Shown: positions 7,551 through 8,099 of the stretch, piece after piece | Layout: every line of letters starts with the position of its first letter | How positions within the stretch are numbered: the stretch's first letter is position 1 | DNA from: Actinoplanes liguriensis | GTDB lineage: Bacteria; Actinomycetota; Actinomycetes; Mycobacteriales; Micromonosporaceae | Assembly (NCBI GenBank): GCA_000715855.1 | Contig: KL571309.1 | Location: 622 to 8,720 of the forward strand | Reading direction: 5' to 3' | DNA length: 8,099 nt | Notes under the pieces: generated by a model | The model's input: the letters and a program-made list of their open reading frames with translations, nothing else | Databases searched by the model: none | What the model was told of the DNA's origin: nothing | Program-made: the position numbers and the translations under genes

Positions 7551-7557
7551 CCTCCTT
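7551..7557 (-). promoter_or_regulatory. Strong Shine-Dalgarno site for the aldehyde dehydrogenase
   Basis: The minus strand reads AAGGAGG five bases before the ATG at 7545, nearly the full anti-16S complement. It fixes the start of the first operon gene and suggests high translation of the catabolic enzymes relative to the downstream transporter genes. Confidence 0.8.
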
Positions 7558-7564
7558 GGTCCGT

Positions 7565-7579
7565 CAAGTGGACCACTTG
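7565..7579. promoter_or_regulatory. Candidate operator: 15-base 7-1-7 palindrome
   Basis: CAAGTGGACCACTTG is a perfect inverted repeat of seven-base arms around one central base. It lies eight bases upstream of the aldehyde dehydrogenase Shine-Dalgarno site, within the divergent region shared with the IclR-type gene. IclR-family operators are commonly pseudo-palindromes of about 15 bases. A second inverted repeat (GCGGTC, six bases, GACCGC; 7579-7596) abuts it, and GGACC/GGTCC cores recur at 7558-7562, 7570-7574 and 7590-7594. Assignment to the neighbouring regulator is an inference from position. Confidence 0.55.
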
Positions 7580-7596
7580 CGGTCTATCTGGACCGC
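7579..7596. promoter_or_regulatory. Second inverted repeat abutting the candidate operator
   Basis: GCGGTC and GACCGC form six-base arms separated by six bases. It shares its first base with the end of the 15-base palindrome. The two repeats share GGACC/GGTC-type half sites, which could form an extended binding region for a dimer of dimers, the form in which IclR proteins often bind. Confidence 0.4.
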
Positions 7597-7613
7597 TGTG
7601 CGGACTTGGGTGT

Positions 7614-7643
7614 AACGTACGGTTGGCCGCCGGGCGAAGGCAA
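7614..7643 (-). promoter_or_regulatory. Possible sigma-70-type promoter for the aldehyde dehydrogenase operon
   Basis: On the minus strand TTGCCT (7643-7638) and TACGTT (7619-7614) are separated by 18 bases, a reasonable housekeeping-type pair for a high-GC actinobacterium. Transcription would begin near 7607, giving a leader of about 60 bases that contains the 7565-7579 palindrome near +35. A repressor bound there would act as a roadblock. The match is only moderate, so this is a suggestion. Confidence 0.3.
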
Positions 7644-7701
7644 GAGGCAAGGTCGAAAAGTTACGAGCAGATGTCCTCATTGCCGGGACGGCAGAATCTT
7701 C

Positions 7702-7716
7702 GGTGTCCGGGACACC
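7702..7716. promoter_or_regulatory. Candidate second operator: 15-base 7-1-7 palindrome upstream of the IclR-type gene
   Basis: GGTGTCCGGGACACC is a perfect inverted repeat of seven-base arms around one base, 70 bases before the regulator's GTG start. Its geometry matches the palindrome at 7565-7579, but the half-site sequence differs. It could serve autoregulation of the regulator gene or be the site of another factor. Confidence 0.4.
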
Positions 7717-7717
7717 A

Positions 7718-7736
7718 CCGCCGCACGTCGCGGCGG
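7718..7736 (+). promoter_or_regulatory. GC-rich inverted repeat in the leader of the IclR-type gene
   Basis: CCGCCGC and GCGGCGG form seven-base arms around a five-base loop (ACGTC). It sits between the 7702-7716 palindrome and the Shine-Dalgarno site of the regulator. In RNA it would form a stable hairpin if transcription starts upstream of it. High local GC makes chance occurrence quite possible. Confidence 0.3.
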
Positions 7737-7786
7737 CGTCGGGCCACGGTGACGCGGCCGCGACGCGACAGAGGGAGAGAGCCACC

Positions 7787-8099
7787 GTGCCATCCGTGAG
7801 CAGCCGCAAGGCCACCGGCGAGGAGACGTCCGACGGTCAGGGCGTCCGCAGCATCCAACGGGCCCTCGACGTCCTCTCGCTGCTGACCGAGGACCGGCCG
7901 CTGATCGCCATCCGCGACATCGTGGCGGCGACCGGGCTGGCCAAGACGACGGTGATCCGGATCGTGCAGACGCTCGAGCAGAGCGGGTTGCTGTGGGCGA
8001 CGAACTCCGGTTACATGGCGGGCCCCGGCCTGTGGCGGTGGGCGCACCTGGCCAAACGCGGCTGGGAGCTGCCCCCGGAGACCCAGCGGCTGATGCGGG
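7787..8099 (+). CDS. IclR-family transcriptional regulator (N-terminal part)
   Basis: The 104 visible residues contain the IclR winged helix-turn-helix. VRSIQRALDVLSLL (20-33) is the usual first helix, followed by IRDIVAATGLAKTTVIRIVQ (residues 42-61) with the recognition helix at about 52-63. SGLLWATNSGYMAGPGLW then matches the wing and the start of the linker. IclR proteins are usually about 250 residues with a C-terminal effector-binding domain, which lies beyond the right edge. The GTG at 7787 is preceded by GAGGGAGAGA (7771-7780) at good spacing. A GTG three codons later is less well placed. It is transcribed divergently from the catabolic and transport operon, so local control of that operon is likely. 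Whether it represses or activates cannot be told. Confidence 0.9.
   Translation, partial: MPSVSSRKATGEETSDGQGVRSIQRALDVLSLLTEDRPLIAIRDIVAATGLAKTTVIRIVQTLEQSGLLWATNSGYMAGPGLWRWAHLAKRGWELPPETQRLMR

Noticed and set aside
4550..7576. A 1008-codon minus-strand frame covering the ALDH and ThDP region
   Set aside because: Only its middle section (6070 to 5446) is the real ThDP N-terminus. The rest is off-frame translation of the ALDH and, after the adapter-induced frame change, of the ThDP C-terminal half.
6193..7752. Plus-strand open frame of 519 codons opposite the aldehyde dehydrogenase
   Set aside because: It is antisense to a fully conserved ALDH with all catalytic residues, and its own translation is repetitive Gly/Arg/Asp/Val without motifs.

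Overview
This is a high-GC (roughly 70%) bacterial window with frequent GTG starts, strong GGAGG-type ribosome binding sites and tightly overlapping genes. These traits point to an actinobacterium. The genus cannot be fixed from the sequence alone.

Layout: six genes lie on the minus strand and read as one operon from right to left. The order is an NAD(P)-dependent aldehyde dehydrogenase (7545 to 6070), a thiamine-diphosphate (ThDP) enzyme of the acetolactate synthase/decarboxylase superfamily (6070 to 4321), and a branched-chain-amino-acid-type (HAAT/Liv) ABC importer. The importer consists of a lipoprotein substrate-binding protein (4296 to 3148), a LivH permease (3096 to 2227), a single fused LivM permease-LivG ATPase polypeptide (2230 to 419), and a LivF ATPase that runs off the left edge (422 to about 16). 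Three junctions are 1- or 4-base overlaps (TGATG, GTGA, GTGA). The widest internal gap is 51 bases and holds a strong hairpin. An IclR-family regulator starts divergently at 7787 and runs off the right edge. The 241-base region between the two transcription units carries palindromes that are good operator candidates.

Interpretation: this looks like an uptake-plus-catabolism module under a local IclR switch. The importer would bring in an amino acid or a related organic acid, the ThDP enzyme would cleave or decarboxylate a 2-oxo acid-like intermediate, and the aldehyde dehydrogenase would oxidise the aldehyde released. The substrate cannot be read from the sequence.

Data quality: the 15-base sequence GTGTATAAGAGACAG, identical to the inner 15 bases of the synthetic Tn5 mosaic end used in transposase-based library kits, occurs at 1-15 and again at 5431-5445. 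The first marks a contig end that truncates livF. The second sits inside the ThDP gene, coincides with a frame change, and replaces a short stretch of real coding sequence. The gene is therefore most likely intact in the organism but mis-joined in this assembly. No RNA genes, CRISPR arrays or genuine mobile elements were seen.
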